Assembly (NCBI RefSeq): GCF_902459465.1
Contig: NC_047070.1
Span: 15,526,156 to 15,590,155 of the forward strand
Direction of reading: 5' to 3'
Origin: Asterias rubens
Taxonomy: Eukaryota > Echinodermata > Asteroidea > Forcipulatida > Asteriidae
Length of the DNA: 64,000 nt
The position numbers and the translations under genes are program-made. Of the stretch, positions 1 through 17,840 are shown in pieces; the stretch's first letter is position 1, and each line of letters starts with the position of its first letter. The notes below the pieces were generated by a model. The model did not search any database, had not been told where the DNA came from, and saw only the letters and a list, made by a program, of their open reading frames with translations.

Positions 1-138
1 TGGGTTTTAGTATTAGTATTTAGTTTTGATTACTTGGTCCAGTCAGTATTGCACAGATGAGCTGAGCGAATGGTACACTTTGAATGAGTAGTGAATACTA
101 CAAAGTTGAGTTATTTATTGCTACCCGACAAGAAGTGA

Positions 139-453
139 TTTCACGAGAAGACCAATAGGGCCTATTCTTACATGGTGTATTCCAACATTATTTTGCAAGC
201 ATACAATTTTTATAAAATAACAAATCTGTGACGATTTTGACTCATTAGGTCATCGAAGTGGCAAGAGAGAATAATTAAGTAACTTAATACATGTATATGA
301 GTGAGAAATTACCTCTTCTTCAGAAACTATGTAACTTCCGAGGGAGTCGTTTCTCACACTGTTTTATACTGTCAACAGCTCTCAATTGCCCGGACGAAGG
401 AAGTTTTTATGCCTACAAGTATTTTGACTAATTACCAATAGTGTCCAGTGCCT
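139..453. mobile_element. Degenerate TTAA foldback (GGCAGTGGACAC family)
   Basis: It contains diverged family blocks (AAAATAACAAATCTGTGA, GAGTGAGAAATTACCTCTT, GGGAGTCGTTTCTCAC) and ends in AATTACCAATAGTGTCCAG and TGCCT. The left end is lost. Confidence 0.55.
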
Positions 454-1702
454 GCTGAATCTTTTCATGGGAAAACACTTTTTTATTTTTTTTTATTTTT
501 TTTATACGGTACCTATTAATAACCCATTGCCTAAGGACAGAGTTTTGTTAAAACAAAACCTTCGGTCATCCCCTCGGCACTGCGGCATGGTCTACGGGTC
601 TAGACCCAGCACCAATAACTAGAGTACCGAATGACTTGCTTCAGACACCCTCAGGCTTTGTGGTAGTACTTCACAGGTCACACCATCACATACCGCTACA
701 GTATCAGTTTTAATCAAAGAACAATATGCTGCCTTTCTCGTTTTAAATTAGCCAGGGAAACAATTCACACCTGTAATGAAAAATTGGTAATGAATTGGTT
801 ATAGACCTCAATGTGAAATAGTATGATTGAAATAAAAATGGTGAAATTATGTACTCTCTACATATAAATGTATACAGTGGACACACTATACAGAAAGCTC
901 TTGCTTTGACGAGCAGTACCATGATAGAGGTTCTGCTTACTGACAGAGTAAATTTTAAAGTTTTGAATCTCATTCCTGTTTTTTATTTTAAATTTTGACT
1001 TGCTGCCCTCTTATAACAACGTTCCTGATATATAGAGGTTATTCAGGTCAGTCCCAGCTATGCAGAACAATCTTATCAAACAAAATTTAGAACATATATA
1101 CAACTTACAAAAGCTGCAGTTCTGAGTCCAATTCTACATTTCTTTGTTTCTAGGCTAGATTTCTATGTTTGTTATTTAGCGAGTCACAGCAAGTTTGTTG
1201 CAGAGCAAACCGGTTATGATGCGAATTAAATATCAGTCATCCATATACACGTAAACGTTTTCACTTGAAATGTTCTGATATTATGAGCGGAAGTCATGAT
1301 TGATTTCATGCTGTATTAAAAGAAATACCACACAAGTTGATTGAGTGCATTATAGAATTGTAAATATAATCAGTACACTCAAACAGGAACGCACAAGTGA
1401 ACAAAAATGTCTTCCTTATTTGCGACCAATATTTACATTTTTTTTTTTTTTGAATTCACGTTCAAAATATTATAATTCAGCAAGAAAGAATGAAAACTGC
1501 TGACATAAGTTATTCATGCCGCAAAAAGTCTGACACGCGTCATCATGTATGGGCAGAGAGTTCTATCATAGTCTAGAAGTTTGGTCAACAGAAATAAACT
1601 TCTCTGTCGAGTTCCCAACACCCCCCCCCCCCAAAGTTCTACCCCCCCCCCCCCCTTCTAGGAGAAAGACATTTTCAGAAATGTACATTATAAATGCTAA
1701 GT

Positions 1703-1866
1703 TTTTGAAAGGGCAAGGGCACGGGCACAAAGGCATTTATTCCTTGGTAAGGACACCCTTTGAGGACATTGTAAGTTTCTCATGGAGCATTTCAAGAGCA
1801 CCAAGACAACGACAAGGGGGCAGGGTGGCAATCGCCTTTGTTGCCTCCGTGAAGTATTAGATCTTA
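1703..1866 (-). repeat. Interspersed GCCCTTGG-rich repeat
   Basis: Same family as 24316-24490, in the same orientation, with GGAGCATTTCAAGAGCACC and GGCAATCGCCTTTGTTGCC. Confidence 0.6.
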
Positions 1867-3693
1867 ACTTCTTCCAGCACCGAAGCTCCGCTTTGATCAA
1901 GTCAACCGAAAAAGACGCAGAGAAATGTAATAAAATACACCACACAGTATTTCACGATTGTAATAATATACTATTACCCATTCTGTTTTATTTTGTACAC
2001 TGATAGAAAAACAAAGTTCAATCTTTAGTTTACATGAGCCTTACATCAAGGTACAACAACAAATTAAAATATGAAGGTCATTTGATTCAAATGACGTCAG
2101 GAAAATCTACACCAAGTCAAATATAACTGTCGTCATCTTTTGTTGCATCTAAAGCCTCTTTCACATGGAAGCAATTTAGCAAGGGTCTCTTGCTAAATTG
2201 TAGCATGGTTGTGAAATTCAACAAATTGTGCTTCGTGTGAAAGGGAAATAAATTAGTTGCAAACCATGAGGTCCCTTGTCCAACAACACTGCTATATTTG
2301 GTCGGAGGTCTAGACCTACGACAACAAAATTCTGCTAGCGGAAGTTTTGACCAAGAGGACGTGCTGGAAAACATCATTTGAAAGGAACCTATAGGCAAAG
2401 TTCGCTATGCTCATCAAGAACGATAATACTACGGGTTGTTCACGTTTAACAAATGACTGGAATTCAGTTTGATAGTTCCAGAGCTCTGATGCGTTTATAT
2501 TCAACCATAAAATAAACAATCAGTACCCTTGAAATAAAGTAAAGACATATATTTGAAACGATCCGCAAAGAAAAACCTCAGCCAGTGATCCGTTCCATAA
2601 TTATAATGCATGAAAACACATCTGATAAATGACCAAAAACGAGTTTCAATTCGGCACTTTGATTGTCTTACCATAATTGACAAAACTATTCAATACAGAT
2701 TTGCACAATTACTGAAATGGATTTATAACATTTTTGAAATTGATGAGCGACAGACCAAGTCTCCATTAAGCGTCCAAAGTGCAACTCTAAAAAGCAAGTG
2801 AAACCACAAAACCAACATGAATCAAGACTAGGAATAAACAGGCAGTGATATAAATACTTTGTCAATCGTAAAATATTACAGTAGTGACGCATGTCCAGTT
2901 AGATGACCTAATATTTGTGTGCCATGGCGTCACGGTTTTGTGGAAATGTCCTTCGTAGTTTTTACTACCACTTGTGTTCAGTGTGATAAAGTATTTCCTA
3001 CAAGTCTTTCTTAACAAATGAAATCCACGTTTAAGCAAACCGAATACTGCCCTCATACGAAGCAGTTAACCGAAGCAACAAATGCGATATAGAATTAGTT
3101 ACAGCGGCTCAAAAATGCTAACCAGTTTTTTTTTAGCAGAGATGTTTATTTGCCGGTCTGTACTAATATTAATTGAAGTGTGGATAACTATTCGTAAGCT
3201 CATGATTTCCCTAATTACAACTCATCAAATTTAACTGCGGACAGCGAGTACATTATTTTGGTGCAACTATTAAATGTTGAAGCATCGATATCTTTGGACA
3301 TTATTGAAAAGAAAAGGCCACTGCGAAAACAAGGTACAACTGATACATGTCGTATTTTTCCTTTAAACGGGCTGAGCCGAAAACCAGAGTTTCTAGAAAA
3401 CTGTTTGACCACACATCGGAATGGACGCACTCTTTACACAAATTAATAATAAAGTTGACATCATTTGACGATCAAATTAATTCGAGAATAATTTTCAAAA
3501 TATTTAGATGAAGGGTGATTTTTAGCTTGCCATAATTATCAAGCATAATAGGCTTAAGACAAGTGACCAAACCAAATGATTCAGATGAATATCTTTCTGG
3601 TCCCAAGGAGGGTGGGTCCAGTTCGCCATTTCAATTATTCAAACAACTGCCTGTTTTGCACACAATTGGTCCACATTATATTTGTTCCTTTAA

Positions 3694-4029
3694 AGACACC
3701 GGGCACCTTTGATAATTGTCAAAGAACAGTTTGTCTCACTATCCCAACATATGCATAAAATAACAAATCTGTGAAATTGTGGACTCAATTGGTAATTGAA
3801 GTCGTAAGAGAAAAAACACCCTTGTTGTACAATTTCGTGTGCTTTCAGATGCAAGTATTTTATTAGATTCAACTATTGAGTGAGAAATCACCTCTTTTAA
3901 AAAAAACTACGTCAGAGGGAGCCGTTTTTCACAATGTTTTGTTCCTAAAAGCAGCTCTCCGTTGCTTGTTATCAAGTAAGTTTTTAAGCTCATAATTATT
4001 AAGAGTAATACCAATGGTGTCCAGTGCCT
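3694..4029 (+). mobile_element. TTAA foldback, diverged copy
   Basis: It starts after TTAA (3690-3693) with AGACACCGGGCACC and ends GGTGTCCAGTGCCT. Internal blocks match the GGCAGTGGACAC family. No transposase is encoded. Confidence 0.65.
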
Positions 4030-4409
4030 CAATCAAAAGTGTTTCAGAAATATAAGGGTTTACTATAGTTCCTCCTTATGTGACGAACAGTCTGATCAAG
4101 AGTCTGGGTTTAGATGCGGTCATAAATTGAACTTCGTATTCGATGCACACAAAATGTAGTCACATTGTGAACACTATTTGAAAACTTTTATAACACCACA
4201 GTGTACATTTTACACGCACTCGCAACTTTGATATGTTTTGTCTCCAATACAGTATCTATAAATCTAATAAGTTGCCTTATCAAGACAAAAAATCATGGTA
4301 ATTTTCAATCATATTTACATGATAATTATTTTTTACATTTCCTATATTTTATACATAGCTTTTAATAGTTTACATAAATTACAAGAGTTTTGCGTGTGTT
4401 GTTTCTTCA

Positions 4410-9354
<4,945 letters not shown>

Positions 9355-11760
9355 CGCACGCGAACCTACAACTTGGTTTTTATCTCTGGTGGTTTTGTTT
9401 TTGTCAACACTTAACTCGAGCTGCGCGGAGTAGCAAATGTTGTTGACGTTTCCAACACAAGGCTGAAGTTTTGTGGATGGAAATTACTCTCTGGTAAGAG
9501 GCGAAGAAGTGATGGCGTAAGTTCCAACAGTGTTTTGTTTACAGAAGATGTTTGGTGCGCTTGGCTATAAGCGATGCCGCAAAAATCACAACACGTGCGG
9601 GCGACGGCTTAATAGAATTTGGTCATGAGGCATCTCACTACAGTCCGACTGCAAACGCAGTATGATGAGACTACCCCGCATGCGTACTGACTCGAAGGGG
9701 GCGGGGTCTATATGCCAATGCAACGGATCACTTCGCATAATTCGGTTTAGTCATTAATAGCGATCGTTTTAATTGGTCGGCAAATTAAGTGTCGTCGCAT
9801 GGGGGGCGACTGTGAGATGTTGACCCCCGCTCTCTCTGCTGGCAATTAGCTCGCTAAACACCTCGGTGAAAGAAAGTCTCGTGGTTTACAATCGTGGGCC
9901 CTTCCGCTCGATCAAATGCATTTACACAGTTGCCTGTTCTCAAAGGCGATCCAACCCTGCGTTTTGGCATTCAGTTAAATCCCTACCCAAAATAATGGAG
10001 TCATAAGTGTACATGGCTTTTTCATGGGGGGTTGGTTGGAGATCAAAGGCTTGCCGCTCGAGAGAATCGTTTGGAATTGGCAACGTTCACTGAGCCTCTC
10101 TCTACTCTAGTCCTAAGCGAAAGAACGGCTGGCTCAGTGTTTATTGTTCGGTCTTAAGAACCCCAACTGAAATGGGTCGATGGGGGTGAAACTGGAACGA
10201 AGAAAAAATATCACCGTCAACCCATAACCATCAAAACAGGAACAACAATATTGGTGTGATGTTTATTGGCAAAGTAGCAGTGTCGCAAACTGATGCCATT
10301 AAGCCATTACGTTTTTTTATTACCCTCAGCTATAAGTTATCAGAGCATAAGAGATAGAGAAAACACATCAAGATTTTCCTTTTTTGACTAACGGTTAAAT
10401 TTGTATTTTGAGCCCTTTGCTCAAGTTGTCGGCAAAGACTCGTCGCATCTTGCTACTACGACGGAGCTTTGTCGGGACATTTGAGAGTGATTTAACATGC
10501 ATGGCCAGACCATCAGAATTCGCCTCGAATCGATAAAATTGTTTTCAGAACATTTATCCAATCGACTTCTCCTCGGCTTTTAATTTTCACGAAAAGCAAT
10601 TATTCGCAGTAGAGAAAGCATAATTCTTTTGATGGCATCACCAGGGAGAGGGTGATAGAGAGGCATCTCACCCGGGCCGTGTTTTCTTTTTTTCCCCACT
10701 GGCGATCAGCAAATCACGCTAAAAGCTCCCTCGTTCTCACCGCGGCCGGCGTGTATACAGCCGAGCGAGAGTGTGCTCCGACCGGAATTGAATGATACAT
10801 AAATTCATTAGATATTGAAAACGAGGCAATTATTGAGGAATCAATGCATATGGGGAATTAAGTCAGGACAGACAATGAGGTCATAGGCAGGAAGAAAGAG
10901 ACCGACTCAAGCACAAACTCCCTTGCTCTATGAATGCTAATAAGGAAACAGCACTGTGTGGTGTGCAAATGAAGTGTTATTGCAAGATGGGATTTAAGGT
11001 ACTACAGCCCGGCCGAGCAAACACAGTGTGTAATTGATAGATGTAATCCTATTCAGCGCAGCCACCACCCTTACGCCCGCTCTATTCTCCCCGGCCAGGG
11101 CGAACTGGACACCCATTTCAAGTAGAGGATCATACAGAACCAATTATTCAAAGCTGATTTTCACCTAGGTGATAAAAAGGAATTATCCCTAGATCTGCCA
11201 ACTCCAAGTCGACAACAAAACAGGGCAATCCATTCTGCTCGGCCACTAGGCAATGATACGACCCACATCAGAGGCTGGTGTGCCGCTAACCAAACCCCAC
11301 AACAACAGCCTCCAAAATTGCCCTCCTTTCTCTGGCTAAATACCTTCTGAATACACCCCTCCTTTGGCCCTCGCAGGGGTGCCGCATCGTGCTGTTTTCT
11401 TGGCTTTTCTTATCCCATGGTTTGGGTGTCACCAACAAACCTGACAATTAGACACGGTAACATCAGAGGAATATTAATGACTCCGCCAACAAGGAGCACA
11501 ACTTTCGATTTACCGCACAACAAGGTACAAGCGTCCGGGAAAAAATAACAAAGTGACGGGGGGTTTGCGTTGAGCCACCCCTTTGCAATGGGACGAGGTG
11601 TCAATGGGGCTTGGGTGACCAATTTCACAGTACAAAAGACTAATTAAATAGATCGTGGTGTTAATTACAGAGCGTGTAACAACAGTGCAAAGAAGCCTAT
11701 AGGAACGTTTGGGCTTCATGGAATTGAATTAGGAATTGAGTATTGTGGAGGATCACTGTT
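9355..11760. promoter_or_regulatory. Upstream region of NKX1, probable promoter and enhancers
   Basis: The 2.4 kb upstream of the NKX1 start are clearly less AT-rich than the surrounding DNA and contain no copies of the local repeat families. Stretches at about 10740-11060 combine TAAT-type and ATGCAAAT-like motifs (GTGCAAATGA near 10968) with GC-rich blocks. Open frames here are short and unconvincing. The position directly 5' of a developmental regulator and the sudden absence of mobile elements suggest selected non-coding DNA. I could not identify a TATA box or the transcription start with confidence. Confidence 0.45.
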
Positions 11761-11803
11761 GACTCACAGACTCGAGATGCAGAGAGATTCAAAATATTCA
11801 AAA

Positions 11804-12110
11804 TGGCACTGGACACTATCGGTATTTACCTAAAATAACTGTTAGCGTAAAAACGTGCTTGGTAATACGCAATGGGGAGCTGTGGATTTTATAAAATATT
11901 GTAAGAAACGGCTCCCACTTAACTTACGTAAATGTTTTCAAAAATTACTTCGGGCGTGAAGCCTTTTTAGGCATCGTGTTTTTTTTCCTTTTTTGAACTT
12001 CGATGGCCATCTGAGTAAAAGTTTTCGTAGATGTTTTATTTTGTGCATATGTTGGGATACAACAAGTGAGAATACTGGTCTTTGACAATTACCGAAGGTG
12101 TCCAGTGCCT
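11804..12110 (-). mobile_element. TTAA foldback, diverged copy, reverse orientation
   Basis: It starts ATGGCACTGGACACTATCGG and ends AAGGTGTCCAGTGCCT, with family interior blocks in reverse order. The TTAA flanks are no longer intact. Confidence 0.6.
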
Positions 12111-12156
12111 AACTGATGTGTTTTAAAATCGGTAAATTTTGAAAACGTTTAATTAG

Positions 12157-12529
12157 AATGCACTAGTAGTAATTGTCAAAGACTAGTCTTCTCACTTGGT
12201 GTATCTCAACATATTATGCACAAAATAACAAACCTGTGAAAATTTGAACTCAATCGGCGTCGAAGTTGCGGGATAATAATGAAAGAAAAAATCACCCTTG
12301 CCACACGATGTTTCGTGCTTTCAGATGTTTGATTTAGAGACCTCAAATTCTAAATCTTGGGTCTCGAAATCAAATACGTGGAAAATTACTTCTTTCTCGA
12401 AAACTACGTTACTTCAGAGGGAGCCGTTACTCACAATTTTACACTATCAACAGCTCCCCATTACTCGTTACCAAGTATGGTTGTATGCTAGTAATTATTT
12501 TGAGTAATTACCAATAGTGTTCACTGCCT
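12157..12529 (+). mobile_element. TTAA foldback copy with damaged left end
   Basis: The interior matches the family well (GTGTATCTCAACATAT, GAGGGAGCCGTTACTCAC). The right end AATAGTGTTCACTGCCT is followed by TTAA. The left terminus is rearranged (CACTAGTAGTAATTGTC). Confidence 0.7.
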
Positions 12530-12846
12530 TTAAACAGTTAATTAATGTACATTTTTAAACCCTTTTATTAAAATTATAAAGTAAGTGACATATTATGTTT
12601 ATGTTCCGATCTAATGTTGCTTTTACCTTACTAAGTTCTTGTTCGTGTATGAGCGCTTTGAAGCATATCATAAGGCGCTATAAATACACTTTTATTATTA
12701 TTATTAAAAACTAAAGACAGTTGTGACCTTTTGCTGAAAATGTGTACATGTGCTGTAAGATGGTGATCTAAGTAGAAATGAAAGTAACTGAATGAATGAG
12801 TGCACGGAAACATCGCGTAGCACAACACGTGTTAATAGTTAGATGT

Positions 12847-12896
12847 AGTCGCTAGTAAGTCGCCTTGCTCCATGGTGCAAGGCGTGAAGGCGACTA
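12847..12896. repeat. Nested inverted repeat
   Basis: An inner CGCCTTGC/GCAAGGCG hairpin around TCCATGGT is enclosed by outer TAGTCGC/GCGACTA-like arms. It is isolated in the gene desert. Confidence 0.6.
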
Positions 12897-13163
12897 GGTT
12901 TGATGCTAACTGTCTATACCCACCACCGTCCACACCAAGTCACTTCTACAGGCTCCTATATAAAACTTTAGGAAACCAGTGAAATCCTACACAGTGGTAA
13001 TTAACAGAATGTGTGGGTTATTTGGAAAGGGGAAACCTGTTTCATGGGGGAAATGTTGGGCTTTTCCTCGAATCCCTTTGAGGGTCTGTATCAGTACGCC
13101 GATACATGAACACATATAACAGCACCCATACGAGCTGAGCGTTTTTTATTCGACCGATTTTAA

Positions 13164-13707
13164 ATGCTCTGGACACTTATGGTAAATTTCAAAGACCAGT
13201 ATTCCTCTTAAGACGAGCAGAGTGTACTGTTCGAAACGTCGAGACCAAACCGGCTCTTTAAAGAGCCAACACTCGCCCTACGAGATTTACACATGGTTGT
13301 ACCCGCAAGTTTACTATTTATTTATAGTTTCTCCTTATTTCTCTACATCATGCAAAGCTTCAAACAATACTTACCAGCATTCTCTCTGAATGTATCCCAA
13401 AAAATGCATACAATAACAACGTAAATTATTTTTACTTAATTGGTCATCAAAGTTTCAAGAGAATAAAGACATAAACACACCCTTGTTGTACATTTTGTGT
13501 GCTTTCAGACACTTTCAGACGCCAAGAAGGCTTAAGACCTGAAGTCCTTTTGAAATATCATGAGTTGGAAAAAAAAACTCTCTAAAACTATATACGTTAC
13601 TTTAGAGAGAGCCGTTTCTCACAAACAGCTATCCGTTGCTCGTTACCAAGTAACTTTTTATGCTAGAAATGATTTTGAATGCCGATTACAAATAGTGTCA
13701 AGTTCCT
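13164..13707 (+). mobile_element. TTAA foldback interrupted by another repeat
   Basis: The outer ends lie between TTAA 13160-13163 and TTAA 13708-13711. Between them, after CAAAGACCAGTATTC, a fragment of the GAGCCAACACTC repeat with a stem-loop motif (13204-13340) is inserted. Family sequence then resumes, showing nesting and relative age. Confidence 0.6.
13204..13245 (+). other. Hammerhead-like stem-loop motif
   Basis: TTAAGACGAGCAG pairs with CTGTTCG and is followed by AAACGTCGAGACC. Located inside the nested repeat at 13164-13707. Confidence 0.35.
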
Positions 13708-13897
13708 TTAAAATGTAATGTTCTTTCCCAGTTTATACAAAAAAAAACCTACAGATAAGGAAGAGGAGAAAGTCAGAAGAGAAGTGGGGAGACGACATCT
13801 AAACATTCGACAACCAGTGGACCAGGATAGCACGAAGGATACTAGAAGAGAATTGAAATTGCAGGAGGAGGGTTTCAAGAAAGGATGAACACAGCCT

Positions 13898-13927
13898 GAT
13901 GACGACGACGATGATGATGATGATGAC
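13898..13927. repeat. GAT/GAC trinucleotide microsatellite
   Basis: Runs of GACGACGACGATGATGATGA lie just upstream of the 109-codon open stretch. Confidence 0.85.
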
Positions 13928-13963
13928 ATACTTTGAAAATAAGAGACTTCTTGTAATTAAAAG

Positions 13964-14293
13964 TTCACGGTACTAAGAGAGGCTCGTATCGTAGTCAAAG
14001 CAAAACTCGCTAAGATCATAACTAGAAAGCTTCAACTTCAAACCCTAGACAAGCTAACTCAAACATTATTACACATAGTGACGAACAACCCAAACAATAG
14101 GCATATTTTAGGTTCCTTATTTGTACAGAAAATTGCAGTTTTACATCAACATTCTTTTATTTTAGTTAAACTTAAATCTTTAACTGATGGATATGATAAA
14201 TTCTCTGGGGAAAAAAACCCTGAGCATCTTAAAGACGTGTTTAATAACGCTATACATCCGATTCTAGCACAGTATCCTCTGATGACATTTTAA
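13964..14293 (+). pseudogene. Unrecognised coding-like segment, possible terminal exon or remnant
   Basis: The frame is open for 109 residues from just after a possible acceptor (AATTAAAAG at 13955-13963) to a TAA whose last bases are part of the TTAA target of the adjacent foldback element. The predicted peptide has a balanced, helix-prone composition (for example KAKLAKIITRKLQLQTLDKL and GEKNPEHLKDVFNNAI) unlike the low-complexity frames nearby. I do not recognise a family. It has no start codon of its own except an internal GTG, and no partner exon is apparent. It could be a processed-gene remnant, an exon of a repeat, or chance. Confidence 0.2.
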
Positions 14294-14667
14294 AGGCAGT
14301 GGACACTATTGGTAATTGTCAAAGACTAGCCTTCACAGTTGGCGTATCTCAACATATGCATAAAATAACAAACCTGTGAAAATTTGAGCTCAATCGGTCA
14401 TCGAACTTGCGAGATAATAATGACAGAAAAAACACCCTTGTCACACGAAGTTGTATGCGTTTAGATGGTTGATTTCGAGACCTCAAGTTCTTGATCTGAG
14501 GTCTCGAAATCATATTCGTGGAAAATTACTTCTTTCTCGAAAACTATGGCACTTCAGAGGGAGCCGTTTCTCACAATGTTTGATGCCATCAACCTCTCTC
14601 ATTACTCTTCAGCAAGTAAGGTTTTATGCTAATTATTTTGAGTAATTACCAATAGTGTCCACTGCCT
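14294..14667 (+). mobile_element. TTAA foldback, intact 374-bp copy
   Basis: AGGCAGTGGACACTATTGGT at the left and its inverted match ending GTCCACTGCCT at the right are flanked by TTAA on both sides. A central hairpin is formed by GATTTCGAGACCTCA and its complement. It is non-autonomous, with no transposase. Confidence 0.85.
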
Positions 14668-15524
14668 TTAAAGACACATCATGATGTCCCCACAAACCAA
14701 TACATCACTCTTCATGTCCTGACAATGTTTGGAGAAATCAGAACCCTCTAACCCTCATACATCAACTCTCCATTATTAAACCATAAGTTTGCTGACATAA
14801 TAATAATGCAATCAGAAATCACAATTCAACACATTATTATTAAAAAGGTAATGTCTTATTGTTGTCACTCCTCCGACTTGACAGTGTTTTCCTTTCTCTG
14901 GTCGTAGAAGAAATCCAGGCCGGTCATTGACTGTTTGAAGTGTCCATGAAAAGCAGACGATATCCGGTGGTAGTAAGTTACTTCAATCTGCAGACAATAT
15001 CTCCCGCCCCCAAAAAAATCTTCCTCTGCATGGTACGCGCCAAAATTCCCTTCCAATCACTATCATTCATCGCCATCCACAATTTACTGATTATTAGCAA
15101 ACCCTTATTTGCCCAATTACATTCAATCCAAACCATCATAGTCTGGTTACAGGTCCGAAGGACGGCCAGCTGAAGTGATCTGATGTATGAGGCCAGTTTG
15201 GGTCCGAACCTCGTCCTTGAAAGCAACGTTTGACTCGATTCAACATTTTTGGGGGTGATTATTCAACAAAGACTGAACCTGGTCCAGCAAGGACAACCTA
15301 AGACTGTTTTGATTTTTGTCTCTGTACTGTCTTGGGTAAATGCTTTGCATTTTCTGTTGTTTAATTGAATAATGATTACAAATAAATAAACCGCATTCAA
15401 CTAAAGTAGTCATGTCTATGCGGAAAGAATATTATCCATAATAGTTGAAAAACACAATCTCACAATGAATGCATGAAATAATTCGCAGATTGATATTATT
15501 TAAAGAATAAATTCAGTGTCTTAA

Positions 15525-15886
15525 AGGCACTTGACCCCTTTAGAAATTGCCAAAGACCAGTCTTCTCACTTGGTGTATCTCAACATATGCATAACATAAC
15601 AAACCTATGAACATTTGAACTCAATTGGTCGTCAAAGTTGCGAGTGAACATTGAAAAAAAAACCACCCTTGTCGCACAAGTTGTGTGCTTGCAGATGCTT
15701 GAATTCCACACTTTAGCTGAGGTCTCGAATTCAATTCAAATATTTTGGTGAGAAACTACTTATTTCTCAAAAACTATACGATACTTTTTAGAGGGGGCTG
15801 TTTCTCACCATCAACAGCTCTCCATTGCTCGTATCCAAGTTAGTGATTATGCTCACAATTATGTTGAGTAATTACCAATAGTGCCT
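15525..15886 (+). mobile_element. TTAA foldback, diverged copy
   Basis: TTAA at 15521-15524 precedes AGGCACTTGACCCC. The interior matches the family. The right end is deleted to AATAGTGCCT. Confidence 0.7.
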
Positions 15887-15963
15887 TTGAACCATATTCA
15901 TTTGAAGGGTATTGTTTCCCAACATGTTATACAGTGCAGTGCTTCTACACCATCTCAATTTAA

Positions 15964-16314
15964 AGGCAGTGGACACTACTGGTAATTGTCAAAGACTAGC
16001 CTTCACAGTTGGTGTATCTCAACATATGCATAAAATAACTAACCTGTGAACATTTGAGCTCAATCGTTCATCAAAGTTGCGAGATAATAATGAAAGAAGA
16101 AAACACCATTGTCACACGAAGTTGTGTTCGTTTAGATGGTTGATTTCGAGACCTCAAGTTCTAAATCGGAGGCCTCGAAATCAAATTCGTGGAAAATTAC
16201 TTCTTTCTCGAAAACTATGGCACTTTAGAGGGAGCCGTTTCTCACAATGTTTTATACCATCAACCTTCTCCCCATTACTCGTTACCAAGTAATTACCAAT
16301 AGTGTCCACTGCCT
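15964..16314 (+). mobile_element. TTAA foldback, intact 351-bp copy
   Basis: It has TTAA on both sides, a terminal AGGCAGTGGACAC inverted repeat, and a small deletion near the right end relative to the 374-bp copy. Confidence 0.85.
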
Positions 16315-16539
16315 TTAATGAACAACAAGTACAGACTTAGTATACATTGTACCAGGTTGAATGTGCGTACCGCACCTCGAAATAGACATGTTTTTTTTAC
16401 AAGATCAAATAACTCTGGAATAATGTTTAAATTCTTGCTTCTGATGGCAGCCGATTGAGTACTCTGACACGACTACATGCTTTAGGGTGAGCTTTAACTC
16501 CAAACCAAGCAAGCAATAATCAAATAGTCTAATTTTTAC

Positions 16540-17250
16540 AATCATTTTACCAGCCAGAAATAGGTCTGTGTGTCACAAAATGCCCGTTGGAGAGAGATTA
16601 GTTTCATTTCAGCTCTGAATACACACTGTTTGTTTTCCACAATCCTCGTGAAATTGCCATCCAATTTACTCTCCTTAATCCTGTTAAATGAGCTAATATT
16701 TTCCATCCTGCTCCAAAACGGGATTTTAAACCCCAAAAAGGGACCCACGAGCAGCAACTACCGTATAATTCTGCCTCTCATTTTTATTTTTTTGGCTAAA
16801 CCGGGGAAACCGATGCAGGCCCCGAGGCTGGGAATGGTCGGCCTGTCGTGGCGTCCGCCGCTCGGCATGCCTGCCGATCGGCGGTGGGCGCCCCATACCT
16901 TTGATTCTACACACCTCACCTCGGGCCGTATCGGCTGAGCCTTTGAAATTACCAACTCCTCCACAAGAAAACACCAGGCATCATTCAAGATTTCTCCCGT
17001 TGCATACACCCGTTAAAAAGTCGTGTTTGCTGGCCTGATGGAGCCAGTCAGCCGATGGCCACGAATATCAACCAAGAAGCTGCCAAATAACCGTATTATT
17101 ATTGTGTAAATTTCCACAGGACCAATGGAGGGGAAAATGTTAGAAATTGATCGGCTATTAGTGTTCATTACTGAAGTGAACCGCCGCCAATGTATACAAA
17201 CCATGGTGTTTTTTGCCTGAGATAATTTTCGGGGCTAACATTTGGTCGCG
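16540..17250. promoter_or_regulatory. Candidate conserved non-coding element
   Basis: This is a complex, locally GC-rich block (a CpG-containing core at about 16800-16930) set between foldback copies. It contains a CCTTTGATTC-type TCF/LEF-like site at about 16898 and several TAAT cores. Open frames exist on both strands, but they overlap and show no known domain. Its placement in the gene desert between two homeobox genes suggests an enhancer; conservation was not tested. Confidence 0.35.
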
Positions 17251-17840
17251 GTATACTGAGATTTGGCTCTAATGACAAGCAGAGTGTATTGAACTATTGG
17301 ATCAAATTGCATTTATAATTGAACAATAAAAGAGTATGAATTTGCTGTAATGGAATATCGTTTAATTTTTGTCTTTCCCAAAGCTCTTAATTTTGCGCCC
17401 TCTGTTGAGAGATCCAATATTGTGAAGACGAGGTTGGGTCAAAGACTCAATTTTTTCAGGAAATTCTTAAGAAAAAGGGCCCACTACTATTTTGATCCTG
17501 TCACCGAAATTTTAGAAAGCGTTGATATATATACACGTATAAAATGAAGGGAAAAAAATCCCATTAAACATGATTATTTTTGCCCCAAATGATTTCATTA
17601 AAAACACAGCTTGCTGAAACAAACAAGAATGGTTCATGACTTATCGCTCTGGGCAGTTTCAGTAATTGATGAGAGTCCCTTTAAATAGAAAAACTGCGAA
17701 TGCTTTGCGAGCACAATTCATTATTTATGTGATTAATCTAACAGCATGAAATCCTCGTTAAAAAAACCTAAAAACTGAGAAAATAGAATTGGGCCAAGCT
17801 GTAGCAAACTGCTTACCAACCGCAAGAACCTAAAAATTTG

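Larger units (their letters stand above)
1..4409. other. 3' flank of NKX1, repeat-rich, no gene seen
   Basis: This stretch holds a degenerate TTAA foldback copy (139-453), a C-tract (about 1621-1660), a copy of the GCCCTTGG-rich repeat (1703-1866), and another foldback copy (3694-4029). Predicted frames are short, with no recognisable domains. The NKX1 3' UTR should lie just below 4410, but I cannot fix its end; an ATTAAA-like hexamer occurs on the minus strand near 4371. Confidence 0.6.
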
